Shown here: positions 21,559-33,618 of the stretch, piece by piece
Position numbering within the stretch: position 1 is the first letter of the stretch
How the letters are laid out: the number at the start of each line of letters is the position of its first letter
NCBI GenBank assembly: GCA_950295325.1
Contig: OX485808.1
Location: forward strand, 16,572,527 to 16,636,526
DNA length: 64,000 bases
Direction: 5' to 3'
Origin: Polytrichum commune
Taxonomy: Eukaryota > Streptophyta > Polytrichopsida > Polytrichales > Polytrichaceae
Made by a program: the position numbers and the translations under genes
Notes under the pieces: generated by a model
The model's database searches: none
What the model was told of the DNA's origin: nothing
What the model saw: only the letters and a program-made list of their open reading frames with translations

Positions 21559-24500
21559 AATCACACCTCTTGTTCATTAATGTACAGGGCAACATTAATG
21601 AGCAAAAAGTAGGGGTTATTAGAGATTAGCTTAGTAGTCTTTCTCCAATAGCTAATGTACTTTGTTTCCAAGAACATAGATTAGGAGGTAAGAATGTGGA
21701 TAGGAACGTTAGGATGCTTTGGAGAAGGGATAACTTGTGGATTCTTGAAGCTAGTCCTCACAATGATATTGAGGATAGGTGACTTGGGGCTGGGAGAGGT
21801 GGCATTGTTGAGTGTTTCCATCCTAGATTGCAACTTTAATTCATGATCAAGGTTCTCTTGCTTGAAATGGAGTACAATGGATTAGATTCGAAGGGTTTGA
21901 AGGTGGGCATCTTGGGATTCTTAATGTCTATGACTCAAATGAGGTTGGAGAGAGGTGTGCCATGTGGAATGAAGTTTTTCAATTCCTTCCAACGGACTGT
22001 AGGTGGATTATGATTGGTGGCTTTAATATGGTTGAGAGTCCTTTAGATAGGTCCACATCTACATGTAGTTGTCTCATGAGGTTAAAGGAAGAATTGGCAT
22101 GGGTAAATATAAAAAACAAATATAGTATTGAAATCGATTTTAGCAAAGGAGATGGTTTGTCTACTCATCGGATAATTTAAGGGATGATGACATTAGGGTT
22201 CTTGCTAGGTTAGATAGATTTTATTCATTTGCTAGTTCGGTCCCATCTTCTCATATTAAGCACTATAAGATTCTTGGGGATTCATCTTTTTTCTAAGCAC
22301 CATCTGGTTTCTCTTCTCATTAATCTTAGCAATAAACCCCCCGGGGGTCCCACTTGAAAGGCTAATGCTAGATCTCTGCAAGAGGTCAAGGACCCCATCA
22401 AGGCCTTATGGGAGGCATCTCCTCCTCAAATGCCTTTCTTTACTAAACTTAGGATAACATCTATGTTCTACAAACAATTTTGTATTGCTAAAGCAAACGA
22501 GGCTAGGTTGGAAGAGGCTAGGCTTAGAAAATCTCTTGAATTTTGGCAAACTTTGTTTCATTCTAATCTGCAAAATGAAGCTACTAAATTAGCCATTAAA
22601 AACCTATGGTCTCAATTACAAACTTTTATGAATAGGAAAGAGGATGGTTGTATGATCCGATCTAGAACCAAATGGATGAAGCCTAGAGACATGGCGAGCA
22701 AATATTTTTCCTCCTTGGTCAAGGAGTGTCTAGTGGGAGGTCTAATCACTGATTTATATGATGAAGATGACATAGTGGTCTCGTCGAGCATGGATCTTGC
22801 ATGGGTCTATAACACATTCTACTCCAAGTTGTATCCTAGCTTGGCACCAAATGAGCAAAAGGGGAAGTTTGTGTGAAATTGTTGAGTCATGTCCCATGAA
22901 ATTCCTCACTTGTAGCTCAGAAGGTGTTTGAGGCTCCTATCATGGAAGAAGAACTAATAAATGTTGTTCAAGCCCTTGCAAAAGGAAAGAGCCTAGGCCT
23001 AGATGGACTTATGGACAAAATTTGTAAATCTTATTGGTGCTTCATGATTGCAGACTTCACTATCATGGTGAATGAAACGCTTGGACATGACTGGTTTCCA
23101 AAAGGTGTCACATGTGGACTGATCGCATCTTTGTTTCAAGAAGGGGCTAGATTGAAGTTGACAAATTGGCGACCTATCACTCTACTCAACACCACATACA
23201 AGACTTTTGCAAAAACACTACAAAGGTGCATTCAACCATTGTTGGTGGAGGTAATTGATAGAGACCGAAGTGCTCTTCTTTCTTTTAGATTTATCTGAGA
23301 CAACATTCTTCTTGCGCATGAATCAATTCATTGGGTTGAGAAGTCGCATGAAAATTCAATCTTTCTAAAACTAGACTTCAAAAAAGCTTATAATAGAGTC
23401 GATTGGATGTTCATGTTTCAAGTCATGGAGAAGTTAGGGATGCCTAACCTTATTCATGTGATTAGATTGTTGTTCCAAGATGCAACTATCTCTGTCATAT
23501 TAATAATCAAGTGACAAAGCCTTTTGAAGTTCATAAAGGAGTCCATCAAGGTTGCCCTTTATTCCTTACTTGTTCATTATTATTGTGAAAGCATTGAATG
23601 TTGCAATTAAAAAGGCAATGAGGACTGACCTTATGAAAGATATTTCCCTTCCTCAATGCAATCCTCAACAAATAATTAGTCAATATGTTGATGACACCTT
23701 GTTTACTGTGAGAGCATAAGAGTTTAGCGTGGATAATGTTGTGGGGATTCTACATAATTTTGGACTTGCTTCTAGCCTTGAGATTAATTGGAATAAAAAC
23801 ATGGCATATTGGTGCGGTGGAGGAACTCCACTAGAGTGGGTGAAGAAATATCACTAGAAGTGAGCAACAAATGGAGATATTTTCAATCTACCTAGCACCC
23901 CTTTTGGTCTTCATTTGGAGTTGCAGAATGTTGACCAATTTCTTCTAACCATGGTAAAAGCCAAGCTCAAGTATTGGAGCTCCACACATTTGTCACTTGC
24001 ATGTAGAAATCTCATTGTGAATCAAATGCGGATGTCATCATTATGGTACTTCATTGTGGTTTGGGCTTGCTTGAAGAAAATCTTTTGCAAGATTAAGGCT
24101 TTGCTACATAACTACTTGTGGTCTAGTTCCGAGAACACGGCACAAACACGAGTGAATTGGGATGACTGCACGATGCCAAAGAAAGTTAGAGGTTTTTGTT
24201 TTACTTCCCCAGATGATGCTATGCGAGCACTTATGAGTAAGTGGATCACTCAAGCACTTTTCCTTGACTAGTTGAACTCGCAAGTTTTGTTGAGGTACCA
24301 CTTCACGCAAGTGCAACCTTCTTGTCATGGCTCATGGGGTCCATCCCCTTTCTAGTTGTTCTCTCTTAATTTCTTTGTTAAAGCGGGTCAAAAGTTTTGT
24401 GTCACATTGCTCAATCGTGGAAGGTGATGGTGGGTACAACTACTTTTCTTTCTCCGTCATGCTCAGAGGACATTTTGCAACTTAATCTTTGGTGGAGGAT

Positions 24501-26708
24501 GAAGTACCAAGGTTTGTACTTTGGTACCACCATGGATAGAAGCCTTGTACTTTATAGAAAAGGTTTGTGATACTTCCATGATATTTGGGATCCCGGTAGG
24601 AATGATTTTTTGGGATGGGAGGAAGAGCGCATTATCCCTTGTTGAAATTTATTATAACCTTCTGAGTGAAGTTGCTAGAGTTATGTGGATTTTTCTACAA
24701 GAGGATGTTCATTCAACTTGGTGCCCAACCCACATCACATGAACGGGTTGGTTTGATCATAAATCATGATGATGAGTTGCCTGAATGGATGGCTAGTGTG
24801 GACTACCTAAGGATTTTTGACTTGTTCCGGTGCAATTTAGTGAGGAACTCATGGGTACCTTCCCTAAGTCCTTGTTTGGGTGGTGTAAGGCCAAACTACC
24901 CACCCTTAAGCGTCCTAGTCCGGGTGAGGGAATGGGGATCACATTCATGTTCACATAACTCCCTCTTCTCATGTTTGTACAAATCCATTTCATTCCCCAT
25001 CAACTCTTGCACACCAATTTATTCCATAATACGAGTACAAGCATTGAAAAATGCTTTTCTATATTTATTCCCTTCCTCCTACATTAATTCACAACCCCCA
25101 CACTCAAATCCTCACTAAGCTTATCCCCTCATGACTATAAACTTAAATGATATAAGTCTAAATTCTATAAGTTGAACACAACGAGTTAAGCTCTAAATGC
25201 CTCAACCCAAAAACTACTCCTAACAAGTGTCAACTAACTTCAAGGCTAATTAGTCTTGGTTCTTCACCTCGAGACCTTGCACACACCCGTGCTCCTTTCT
25301 TGCTTCCCACACACCCACACTCATAACACGTGGGGTGCCAAGGAGCACAAAGGAAAGAGGATGAGAGAGGGAAGAGTGAGGGTTTATATAGTGAGTTGAG
25401 AGGGAGTAGGTGAGCACCCCCAAGGCTCAAGATAAACCTTTTGATCATTTCCTACTTTGTAGGTTCTCATCCTATCATTTAAGCCTTCAACTTTTAAACC
25501 AACAACATAGATCCTAATTCAAACATTTAACTCAAGGAGCCACCCTTGGTTTACCATACACTACATTCACCTAACTAAGGAATTTTCTTTACACCCCTAA
25601 ACTTTTAATCAACTACTCCACACGAGCCTAAGGTCTAAACATAACTTCATTCAAGCTTCACTCTTTTTATATTTTTGTGAATAATCATAAAACATCAAAA
25701 CATAACTTCTAATGGTTTCGAAGAGTTAATAACACATGTGAGCACCATTTTGGGCTCACAGGTGGTAATACTTTACTCTTGCTGAGGTGAAACCCAATGC
25801 AAGGAAAGAGGCTCCTTCCATGGCTTTCTCAGGGTGGATGTCACAAGTTAGGTGGATAGATTGTCACGAGGTAGTGCTCGGACTCAATTCACACATTTCT
25901 TTGGGAAGTTGGATCAACCATTCTTTGACTTGGCACGTTGGTGGTGGCCCAAGGTTACCCCCTTCTTGGAGTACTCGGCCAAACTTGGTTGGAAGTGGAT
26001 ACTACTCAAGAGGCTCTTAAGAAGTCGATCCCTAACAAATGGCAAAATGAAATTCCTCATTCCACTTCTCCAAGCAGAAATACTATTTGGCATAAAGCAC
26101 AATGCATAATAGGAAGCAACTTTGCTTTGGTCAATTATTCACAAGGTGGTGGCAGTGAACGAATGGCATGGACAAATTTCAACAGAGATTAACAAAAGTC
26201 GTCCCCATTGTGGCCCATAGTTGGTGGAGTTGGTGGAGCACAAGTTCTTCAGCTGTCTAGTGGCTCAACAAATGTGGCGCAATGCAGCTAAAATATTGTG
26301 GCAACTCTTTGCCAAAAGAGATAACCTTGGTCCTTGGAAATATTTTTCAAATGTGCAATGCCTCTTTGATCGGCCTTCTAGCAAATCACTAAAACCGTTA
26401 AGTTGAATTTGGTTTTTCTTAAGGAGTGGTCTCTCACGGATTATCTGGCGGCAACGAAATGACTTGGTTTTAAATGTTATCCAATGGCTAGTGGAGAAAA
26501 CACACTAAGTGGTGTAGGATTCTTGCTTGAATATGGTAGACTTGAGTGGCAACGGACCCTCCATGACTTGGAAAAAATTCAAGATGTAGCTTATCAAGAT
26601 GTTCTTACGGAATTTGATTCAGTTTGTTGTATCGAAGGTCTTATTGTTACTCGTAGCAATCTTATGGTTACTTGGAAGCTTAGGCCCCAAATGGGCATTG
26701 TTTCTTGA
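21555..26708 (+). pseudogene. LINE ORF2, endonuclease and reverse transcriptase (broken)
   Basis: The ATG at 21555 opens KSHLLFINVQGNINEQK. Endonuclease motifs follow: LCFQEHRL (21660), then LNVYDSNEVGERCAMW and MIGGFNMVESPLDRS (21920-22050; the usual GDFN is GGFN here). The reverse transcriptase includes GKSLGLDGLMD (22990), LTNWRPITLLNTTYK (23157), DNILLAHESIHW, FLKLDFKKAYNRVDW (23370), VHKGVHQGCP (23533) and the catalytic YVDDT (about 23685). Downstream are a LINE C-terminal part with VEHKFFSCLVAQQMW (26227) and IIWRQRNDLVLN (26440), and an end at MGIVS. It would nick target DNA and copy the element RNA. A TAG at 21627-21629 sits where TGG is expected; further stops, frameshifts and a solo LTR (24884-25760) break it. 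Confidence 0.8.
24884..25760. mobile_element. Solo LTR with perfect 5 bp target duplication
   Basis: The insert begins TGTAAGG and ends GGCTCACA, the TG...CA form of an LTR. GGTGG flanks it exactly at 24879-24883 and 25761-25765. It interrupts LINE ORF2: sequence before and after fits the same element, and the 877 bp between them has no LINE similarity or long ORF. TTTATATA near 25383-25390 could be the LTR TATA box. A single LTR with one target duplication indicates loss of the internal part by recombination between LTRs. Gypsy or Copia origin cannot be told from an LTR alone. Confidence 0.85.
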
Positions 26709-26813
26709 GTCCCCTTGGTTTTTTGTTGGCTCTCCCGAGGTGGTTGTACCTTTTTTCCTTGCAATTTCATCTTTTTCAATATGTACCAAAAATAAATAAA
26801 TAAATACATAAGT

Positions 26814-27740
26814 ATGAAAGAACATGAAAACTGAAAAAACATTCTCACAACATTCCCCAAGCCTCTCCAATGTTCACAACGTCCCGCAATGTTTCCCAAA
26901 GTATAATGTTCTGTAAAGTTCCCCTGCATGTTCCAAAGTACTAATCACATATTAACCTAAGTACATGTGGGTCCCACCACTACTACACATTAATTGCCTC
27001 TATCATAACACAAATCATGCCTTAAAATGTCATATTATGAGTGTTGTAATTGTCAACACTAGAAAGTTTGGTCGATGTGAAATGTGTCATATAGTTGAGG
27101 TGTCGTATAATTGGGTGTCATATAATTGAGTGCCGTAATATGGATTTGTGCCACAAAATTAAAAAAATTAAAAAAATCATAATATGGAGGTTAGACTGTA
27201 ATTGAAGGTAGCAACTAGGATTTAAGTATATTTGGATTTATGCATGAATCTTGGACAATTCCAACTGCCAATGTGACGTACACTAAGTCACAAAACTACA
27301 GGCGAACATGGAATACAAGCATTCGAAGTTGTGATTGTTGTGTTATTATTTTTGTTGTTGTCATTTGATGTTTTTATCCCCACAAGTGCACACCCATGCC
27401 ACTTTTGAGCCCATAACATCATATTTGAAAAACTAGGAACAATGAAACGATGTTTATGACACACAAAACATTATTATCATGGGTTGAAAAATACCATGGC
27501 GCGTTGCATTTTATGTGTGGTATTTTCTACCCACACATATTCTCATAATTCCTAAACATAGTCTACTTCTGAATACCAACACACCTAAACCACCTATAAG
27601 TATGGTCTACCAACACTTCAGTTATGCATTGCTTAAACTTTCATTGAGAGTAACATTTCTTTTTTCACCAAGTCATACCATGCTCCTTGATGGTAAAAAT
27701 GATACTCTTAGTTAAATGCAACCCGTAACTATGAATGGTA
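26814..27740. other. No gene recognised between LINE and minisatellite
   Basis: AT-rich. Short phrases around TCATATAATTG recur at 27090-27130. No coding signal. Confidence 0.4.
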
Positions 27741-28727
27741 ACCAAAACTAATAATTGATACATTTGGTGTACCTTTGAGATAACTATGATGTTGGCCAAC
27801 GTGTTTTCCAAAGCATGCATAACTCCAAATGGCAAACCAAATTAATAATCGATATATTGGTGTAGCTTTGAGACAATTAGAATGTTGGCCAATGTGTTTC
27901 CAAAGCATGCGTAACTCCAAAAAGTAAACCAAACTAATGATTGATATAGTGGTGTAGCTTTGAGACAATGAGGATGTTGACCAGTGTGTTTCCAAAGCAT
28001 GCGTAACTCCACATGGCAAACCAAAGTAATGATAGAAAGATTGGTGTAGCTTTGAGATAACCATGATGTTGACCAATGTGTTTTCCAAAGCATGCGTAAC
28101 CCCGAATGGCAAACCAAACTAATAATTGATATATTGGTGTAGCTTTGAGACAACTAGAATGTCGGCCAGTGTGTTTCCAAAGCATGTGTAACTCCAAATG
28201 GCAAACCAAACTAATGATGGATATATTGGTGTAGCTTTGAGACAACTAGAATGTCGACCAGTGTGTTTCCAAAGCACGCGTAACTCCGAATGGCAAACCA
28301 AACTAATGATGGATATATTGGTGTAGCTTTGAGACAACTAGAATGTCGACCAATGTGTTTCCAAAGCATGTGTAACTCCAAATGGCAAACCAAACTAATG
28401 ATGGATATATTGGTGTAGCTTTGAGACAACTAGAATGTCGACCAGTGTGTTTCCAAAGCACGCGTAACTCCGAATGGCAAACCAAACTAATGATGGATAT
28501 ATTGGTGTAGCTTTGAGACAACTAGAATGTCGACCAGTGTGTTTCCAAAGCATGTGTAACTCCAAATGACAAACCAAACTAATGATGGATATATTCGTGT
28601 AACTTCGAAACAACTAGAATGTCCAACAATGTGTTTCCAAAGCATGTGTAACTCTAAATGGCAAACCAAACTAATGATGAATATAGTGATGTGGCTTTGA
28701 GATAACTAGGGTGTTGACCAGTGTGGA
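27741..28727. repeat. 92 bp minisatellite, about 10.7 units, with 184 bp higher-order repeat
   Basis: The unit runs ACCAAACTAATGATGGATAT through TTGGTGTAGCTTTGAGACAA and CCAAAGCATG to CTCCAAATGGCAA. Spacing is exactly 92 bp through the central part. Between about 28200 and 28600 units alternate between two variants (AAGCACGCGTAACTCCGAA and AAGCATGTGTAACTCCAAA). CACGCG sites at 28275 and 28459 are 184 bp apart, a two-unit higher-order pattern. The edge units are more diverged, as expected for unequal exchange. Minus-strand open frames of 60-127 codons arise from repetition and shift phase each unit, so they are not taken as genes. Confidence 0.9.
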
Positions 28728-29031
28728 TTCAAATTCTCCTCCAAGGTTGGGTGCAGGCTCCATAGTGCTATTTTAGCTGCACCATCATGCTGGAGTGCTC
28801 GTAATTATAGAGGACTCGTAATCAAAGGAGGCAGGCAGGCAACGTGTTTTTATTATACAAGGAACATTGGAGATTAAGTTCTGAGCCCCATAAATAATGT
28901 GGGCCGCTCAGTGCTTAGCGAGCATGTGAAAGTATGCCTTCCGCTTCTAATTAAAATGAGACTCGTGATGTGCTCAAGTACGTTTCCTCAACAGTAATGT
29001 GTACTTTGATTTCAGCAAATTATAGCGTGCC

Positions 29032-29385
29032 CAGTGAACGGGGAGATTGTGGGCCAAATTGGTGAAGATCCTCATGGACAGTGTTTCCAAGTGCAACTGG
29101 TTCGGTGAACGTGGAGGAGATTTTTGAGCCGACTCAATCGTGATTCAATGAACGGGGAGAAACGACAGCTAACTTAGTTACAGATGAACTCGTTGAGTTT
29201 GAGGAACAACCGGTTGAAGTTCAAGCCTTCAGGGAAAATCGCTCATCATTCGAGTGGGAATCTATAGCATGTACCTCAAATAAATGAAGAGAAACCGAAA
29301 AGATCGTGCAACATGTACTCACCGGTTGGACTTGGGAACATTAGGATCTTGACCAATTATGCCCAAAAATCTTTCCCAGACCTTG
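29032..29385. mobile_element. Two hAT-like MITE copies, one inside or next to a broken one
   Basis: A partial copy starts CAGTGAACGGGGAGATTGTGGGC at 29032. A second, complete copy in the opposite orientation runs 29146-29385 (CAATGAACGGGGAGAAA to a decayed right end). The flanks of the complete copy, TCGTGATT and TCGCTATC, share five of eight bases. Confidence 0.6.
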
Positions 29386-29738
29386 TCGCTATCATTAGCT
29401 TTGTATGAGTATCAATCAGTTATTCCTTTTATTTTCTTTTAATAAGAAATTTTCTAAAATGTGGTAAGAATTTTAAGAAGAATTGAAGTGTTTCATAAAA
29501 ACCACAAGAGAGGGCCTCTACCAAAACTATGAGGTTTTTTGCAGCCATCATGGTTGGGAGTGAAAGGAGGGGACAACTTTCATTGAATATGAGGGAAGTA
29601 AGTAACCATGGCAAAGCATACCAAATGCCAACAAAGGAAGTGAAGAGCGGGAGAATCTTAAGGAGTTGGAAAAACACACTAATCACCGGGGTTCATGCCC
29701 TAATTTGTATCATGCATGATGCCACGAGTCCAACATCA
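29386..29738. other. No gene recognised
   Basis: Short unsupported frames only. The sequence may belong to the upstream part of the transposase-like relic that starts at about 29740, but I found no motif to show it. Confidence 0.3.
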
Positions 29739-29739
29739 A

Positions 29740-30960
29740 CCTAAACAATGTTTTGGCATCCATGATGGAATGGACACCAACAAAATATTTTGTTCCTCGA
29801 TTGCGGGTGATAATAAAAGCCACTACAAGATTGATCTAGCTACATGTAAGCCTCACTGACATGGTCACTCGATGTTACGGTGACAACGTGTATGCTCATT
29901 ACGAAACTGATTTGTGGCCTAAAGATTCAAACTTCACTATATCGTCTCTGACAAGGTGCCTTCGTGCATTGGAAAAACCTCCAGTGCGCAATTCCAAGAA
30001 GTTATTTGATGAACGCCATTGAATGGTAATTCTAAAAAACTTTTTATGGGACAAATCCACGTGAGCCTTTCTTGTTTTTATTTTTTGAGATTCGTTTTCT
30101 TTCACCCCTTTGAACATTGGGATGGACGTAGTTGTTAGTCATTGGTTGCTAAGTTACAAATTGTATGGATAGATTGGGAGGTCTCCCTCTAATTTTCAAT
30201 GTGATTACAATTTGGCCTCCAAATGCCATTTTCCAATTCCACCATCAACCAATGGTCCGGATATAGTCTGACCTCTACCAAGAAAGTTATATCTACAGCT
30301 AGACAATTCAACGAGGGCCAATAAAAATCAATACTTTATGGCGGTTTAATCCATGTCAAAGGCTCAAAAGGTTTTCCAAGAGATACAAGTTGGATTCCTA
30401 CTCGTTGGACACACTCTTGAAGACACATATGGGTATTTCAACTACTTGTCCAAACAACTCAAAACAATGAACACGTTTGTTCTTTCTAATCTCATGAAAA
30501 ATTTCATGGAATCACAATTCCTTTCTTCTATCCCAAATTTGATCAAGGAGGTTGTTGATTTCAAATCCTTTATTAGAGGTTATGTTGAGGAGCTTGTGCA
30601 ATTGAAGGTGATGCATATTTTCAGGTTTTTCTTGAACAATGATGACTGGCATTTTTTCAGTAAAAAAAGTCTACACTTGATCCAGTCTAGTTTCCGCGGA
30701 ACAATTCAATTTGCATGTGGCAGGGCGATGATCGCATTTGCCCGCTTATTCTCAAAGGCAAACCACCTACTCCCTGAATTAGGCCTCCTTGGGGCCATGT
30801 TCTAGCTGGATGTTACGGAGACAAGGAAGTAATTGTTGAGGATGCTCTTGATGCAAATCAAAAGAAGGATGGGATTCGTGGTGGTACAAGGAAATGCATT
30901 GAAAGTTGGGAGAGTGGCTGTCTGGAAAAATGAAACTTACCGTGAGAAAATGAAAGATTA
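29740..30960 (+). pseudogene. DDE-transposase-like relic with VGHT-x-ED motif
   Basis: Ordered motifs lie on the plus strand: HDGMDTNK at about 29760, RLRVIIKAT at 29800, NVYAHYETDLWPKDSNFTIS and RCLRALEKPP near 29890-29990, then LYLQLDNSTRANKNQYFMA at about 30290, and FLLVGHTLEDTYGYFNYLSK near 30395. The set DGMD / QLDN / GHTHED resembles the core of a repeat-associated family I remember as DUF7869-like, with candidate acidic catalytic residues in each motif; the name is from memory. The 150-codon frame from the ATG at 30353 to 30805 is the longest intact piece. About 280 bp between 29995 and 30275 does not fit the family and may be an insertion or an intron. Stops and phase changes make it a relic. 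Confidence 0.5.
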
Positions 30961-31511
30961 GATTACCTACCAGGAAGATGTTGTTGAAGAATTGGATAAT
31001 CCATTTCCCCCAACACCTCACAAGTTGTTATTAGGCCAACGTTAAAATTAGGAATACTAAGGTCAGCACAATCAAATAGTTGACTAACTGGCTGTTGAAT
31101 AAGGGGATAGACAACTGAACAACATACAGTGGACAACTGACAACACCAAATGTTGGTGAGACCCATGACAAAAGACCAAGAATTTTGGAAAGATCGGATG
31201 AGCTTGAGTCTCAAATGTGGATCTCAACTAGTATAAGAGGAGGAGTAAGGGGGAGAGTGTTCTTTTCTTCTCTCTCTCCTTTTGGAAATAGGATAGAAGG
31301 ACCAGACCAGAACCAAACCTCTCAAAGGTTGGGACGGTAAGTAAAGTAGTTTTTGTACACTCAAAAGACACACTTAAAATAGGGATTAAATGTTGGCCCA
31401 TGTTTTGAAAGAGATGTTTGTTGATAAAGAAGTTCTAATATATAAAGACAAGAGTGATTTAGAAAGATCAAGTAAGAGCATTTGTTGGGAGCATACCCTC
31501 GCTTTTGATAA

Positions 31512-32009
31512 GGGCCACTTCGCACACGAGACTGAGAGCCCATGACCAGTACACTTCAAGCACTCTCATTGGTGGAGAAGGCAGAGCTGGTCCAAGTTCG
31601 CTTCACACTACGCTTGAGGGACCGACAGAGTATGTGAATGCGAGATGGATGTAAAGTTTACATGGATTCCTACATGGCATCAAATGGATCATGTTTCACG
31701 GTCACTTGGATTATTTTCAAAAACCACCTCTTGGAGGTATGCCTAACACAAATTGGGAGACCATGGCACTCCGAATGCTCACAACTATTGATTTATTCTA
31801 TTTTATCATGTGTGAGGACCCACATGAATAGACATTCATTGGAATAGCATCTAGTTGAGGGCCCGGGCACATATGACTTCACACTACACTCGAGGATCCG
31901 TGACCACACTACATGATTTTGGAGGTGTCTTGGGACGGCCTTTGGACACTTTCTTTTGGGCTCTCACAATTTCATGGTCACGGCTCTTGGCTCATGTGTG
32001 AAGTGGGCC
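31512..32009 (-). mobile_element. GGGCCACTTCAC-family MITE, copy 5, inverted
   Basis: Left GGGCCACTTCGCACACGAG, right GTGAAGTGGGCC (one change), 498 bp. The interior is the reverse complement of the copy at 7702. The flanks are TAA and TCA, a 2/3 match. Confidence 0.75.
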
Positions 32010-33017
32010 TCATTAGATTAATTTGGGGGCTTTGGCCCTGGTTAGGTGTCATTCCACCAACCAACAAAAAAAAGAACAATTTAAAAAAACATCGGGTTCT
32101 ATATAAGCATCAACATATTCAACTTTCTCAATGGTAGGTGTTGTGAACATGTACCTAGTACAAGGTTTGAGTTGGGTAGAAAGTTATCAACGCCTACCAA
32201 GGGGGAGGGTCATAACCATTGATTATTATGTGGAAACCCGGGTATTGCAAATTTAAGCTAAATCAAGTCAAAGATCTTGAATTCGTGTAGCGAGAATTTA
32301 ATCATAAATTGGGATGAATCAAGCACAAACTTATACAAGACATGTTTTTACAAACCCCCCACCTCTTTTTTCATAGATGTTCTAAATTGAAATCCGTTGG
32401 AGCTTCTTGGTGTCAAGGGCTTAGAATTGAAATGGAAAACTTGATAGTCTAGATATATTATAATGCCCCATGAAACAACAGAACCCACATAGAAATTTTA
32501 CAAGAAGGGTATACATATAGAGAGGAGATTATATAAAGTTAGGTTAAGCTTAAGATGGAGATAACCATCCAACATCTTCATATTTCATCTAGTTTACGGG
32601 TGGCTCATCCAATGTCATCACCCATCCCCAACCCAACACCCGTGTTTGGGATTTGGTTTCGAGGTTTGGGGGATTCTAGACCATGCGCTAATCTGAGGGA
32701 AATAAGGGGGAAATCTATCACTTGGAATATAGAATGAGATGAAATTTTTTTTCCCACAAATATTAGAAGCTATTTTGCACAAGTTCATGTGGTTTCTTAG
32801 CTATAATAACTTTCTATATATGTTCCTTCAATGTATATAAGGGTATTAACATGAAGATGATGCATGTGATGCATGCTTTAAATGAAGCACGAACCCCGTA
32901 GGAGTTTTGGTGTTTTGAGTGTGCCAACCTACTTGGTATTGATACATTTCAAATCATCAAATCTACAGTGCAAACACCAAAAGAATGGTACAAAGTTGAT
33001 TTGATGTTTGGGCTAGC
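32010..33017. other. No gene recognised
   Basis: AT-rich sequence with only short frames. No repeat family from this window was recognised in it. Confidence 0.4.
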
Positions 33018-33019
33018 TA

Positions 33020-33618
33020 CACCAAAAATTGTTTTTAGTATTATATGGCATTTTATGTCAATGTGTTAACTTTTATAATGACGTTTTTTTTATTAACAAG
33101 TTTACAAGTACCGTCATGGATGATTGATATTTGGATGAAATCCATGTCAATAATTGAAACAAAGTTTGCTAGCATTACTTGTGATGAAATATTGTCATGG
33201 ATGATTGAACTTTGGACGAAAAATCACTCATCAAGTGACAGTAATTGCAACATTGTAAATCATAACACCTGAAAAATCTAACACGGAACGACAAACAATG
33301 TTAGGTTTACATTTTAAGCTACACTAAATATGATATTTAGTGTGACTTACTATTTTGAATTACGCAATGCTATATCAATTTACTGTACATCTCAGGTTTT
33401 ACCAACAAATGTTAATAAGGTAGTTTGGACATTATATAACTTTGACAACTTTACTTGGTAAAAAATTATTTCAATTGTAAGAAGATATAGCACCGTGTAA
33501 ATCCAAATAGCAAGTCACACTAAATATCATATTTGGTGTAGTGACATTACACGGGTAGTTCACAATTAACATCGAACAAGACAATTGGAATTGGTGACAC
33601 TAAATCCAATATTTAGTG
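33020..33618. mobile_element. Larger TA-flanked element with a nested TA-flanked MITE
   Basis: TA flanks both ends (33018-33019 and 33619-33620). The left end CACCAAAAATTGTTTTTAG is a decayed inverse of the right end CCAATATTTAGTG. Interior phrases GTCATGGATGATTGA and AGTGACAGTAATTGCAACA are shared with the element at 54093-54968. A smaller MITE (33322-33538) with related ends is nested inside, leaving about 380 bp of the outer element. Confidence 0.65.
33322..33538. mobile_element. TA-flanked mariner-like MITE, 217 bp
   Basis: The ends CACTAAATATGATATTTAGT and AAGTCACACTAAATATCATA are near-perfect inverted repeats of about 27 bp. TA flanks both sides (33320-33321 and 33539-33540). The body matches 5652-5878 and 58994-59211. 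The terminus is itself nearly palindromic (CACTAAATATNATATTTAGTG), so each end can fold alone. Confidence 0.75.

Larger units (their letters stand above)
18467..26803 (+). mobile_element. L1-like LINE retrotransposon, nearly full length, inactive
   Basis: A gag-like ORF1 with a CCHC zinc knuckle is followed by ORF2 with an endonuclease, a reverse transcriptase and a 3'-terminal region. An A-rich tail ends the element (AAAAATAAATAAATAAATAC, to about 26806). ATACATAGGT at 18457-18466 and ATACATAAGT at 26804-26813 form a possible 10 bp target duplication (9/10), which would put the 5' end at about 18467. A SINE (19951-20064) and a solo LTR (24884-25760) lie inside, leaving roughly 7.3 kb of LINE. 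Several stops and frameshifts make it non-autonomous. Its order of domains fits the L1 clade; the precise family is not determined. Confidence 0.75.

Noticed and set aside
27729-28669. Series of 60-127 codon minus-strand ORFs in the minisatellite
   Set aside because: The 92 bp unit is not a multiple of three, and the frames recur every 92 bp as by-products of repetition.
33322-33538. CACTA (EnSpm) element because of CACTA-like ends
   Set aside because: Flanks are a TA dinucleotide at three copies, not the 3 bp duplication expected for CACTA, and there are no subterminal CACTA repeats.
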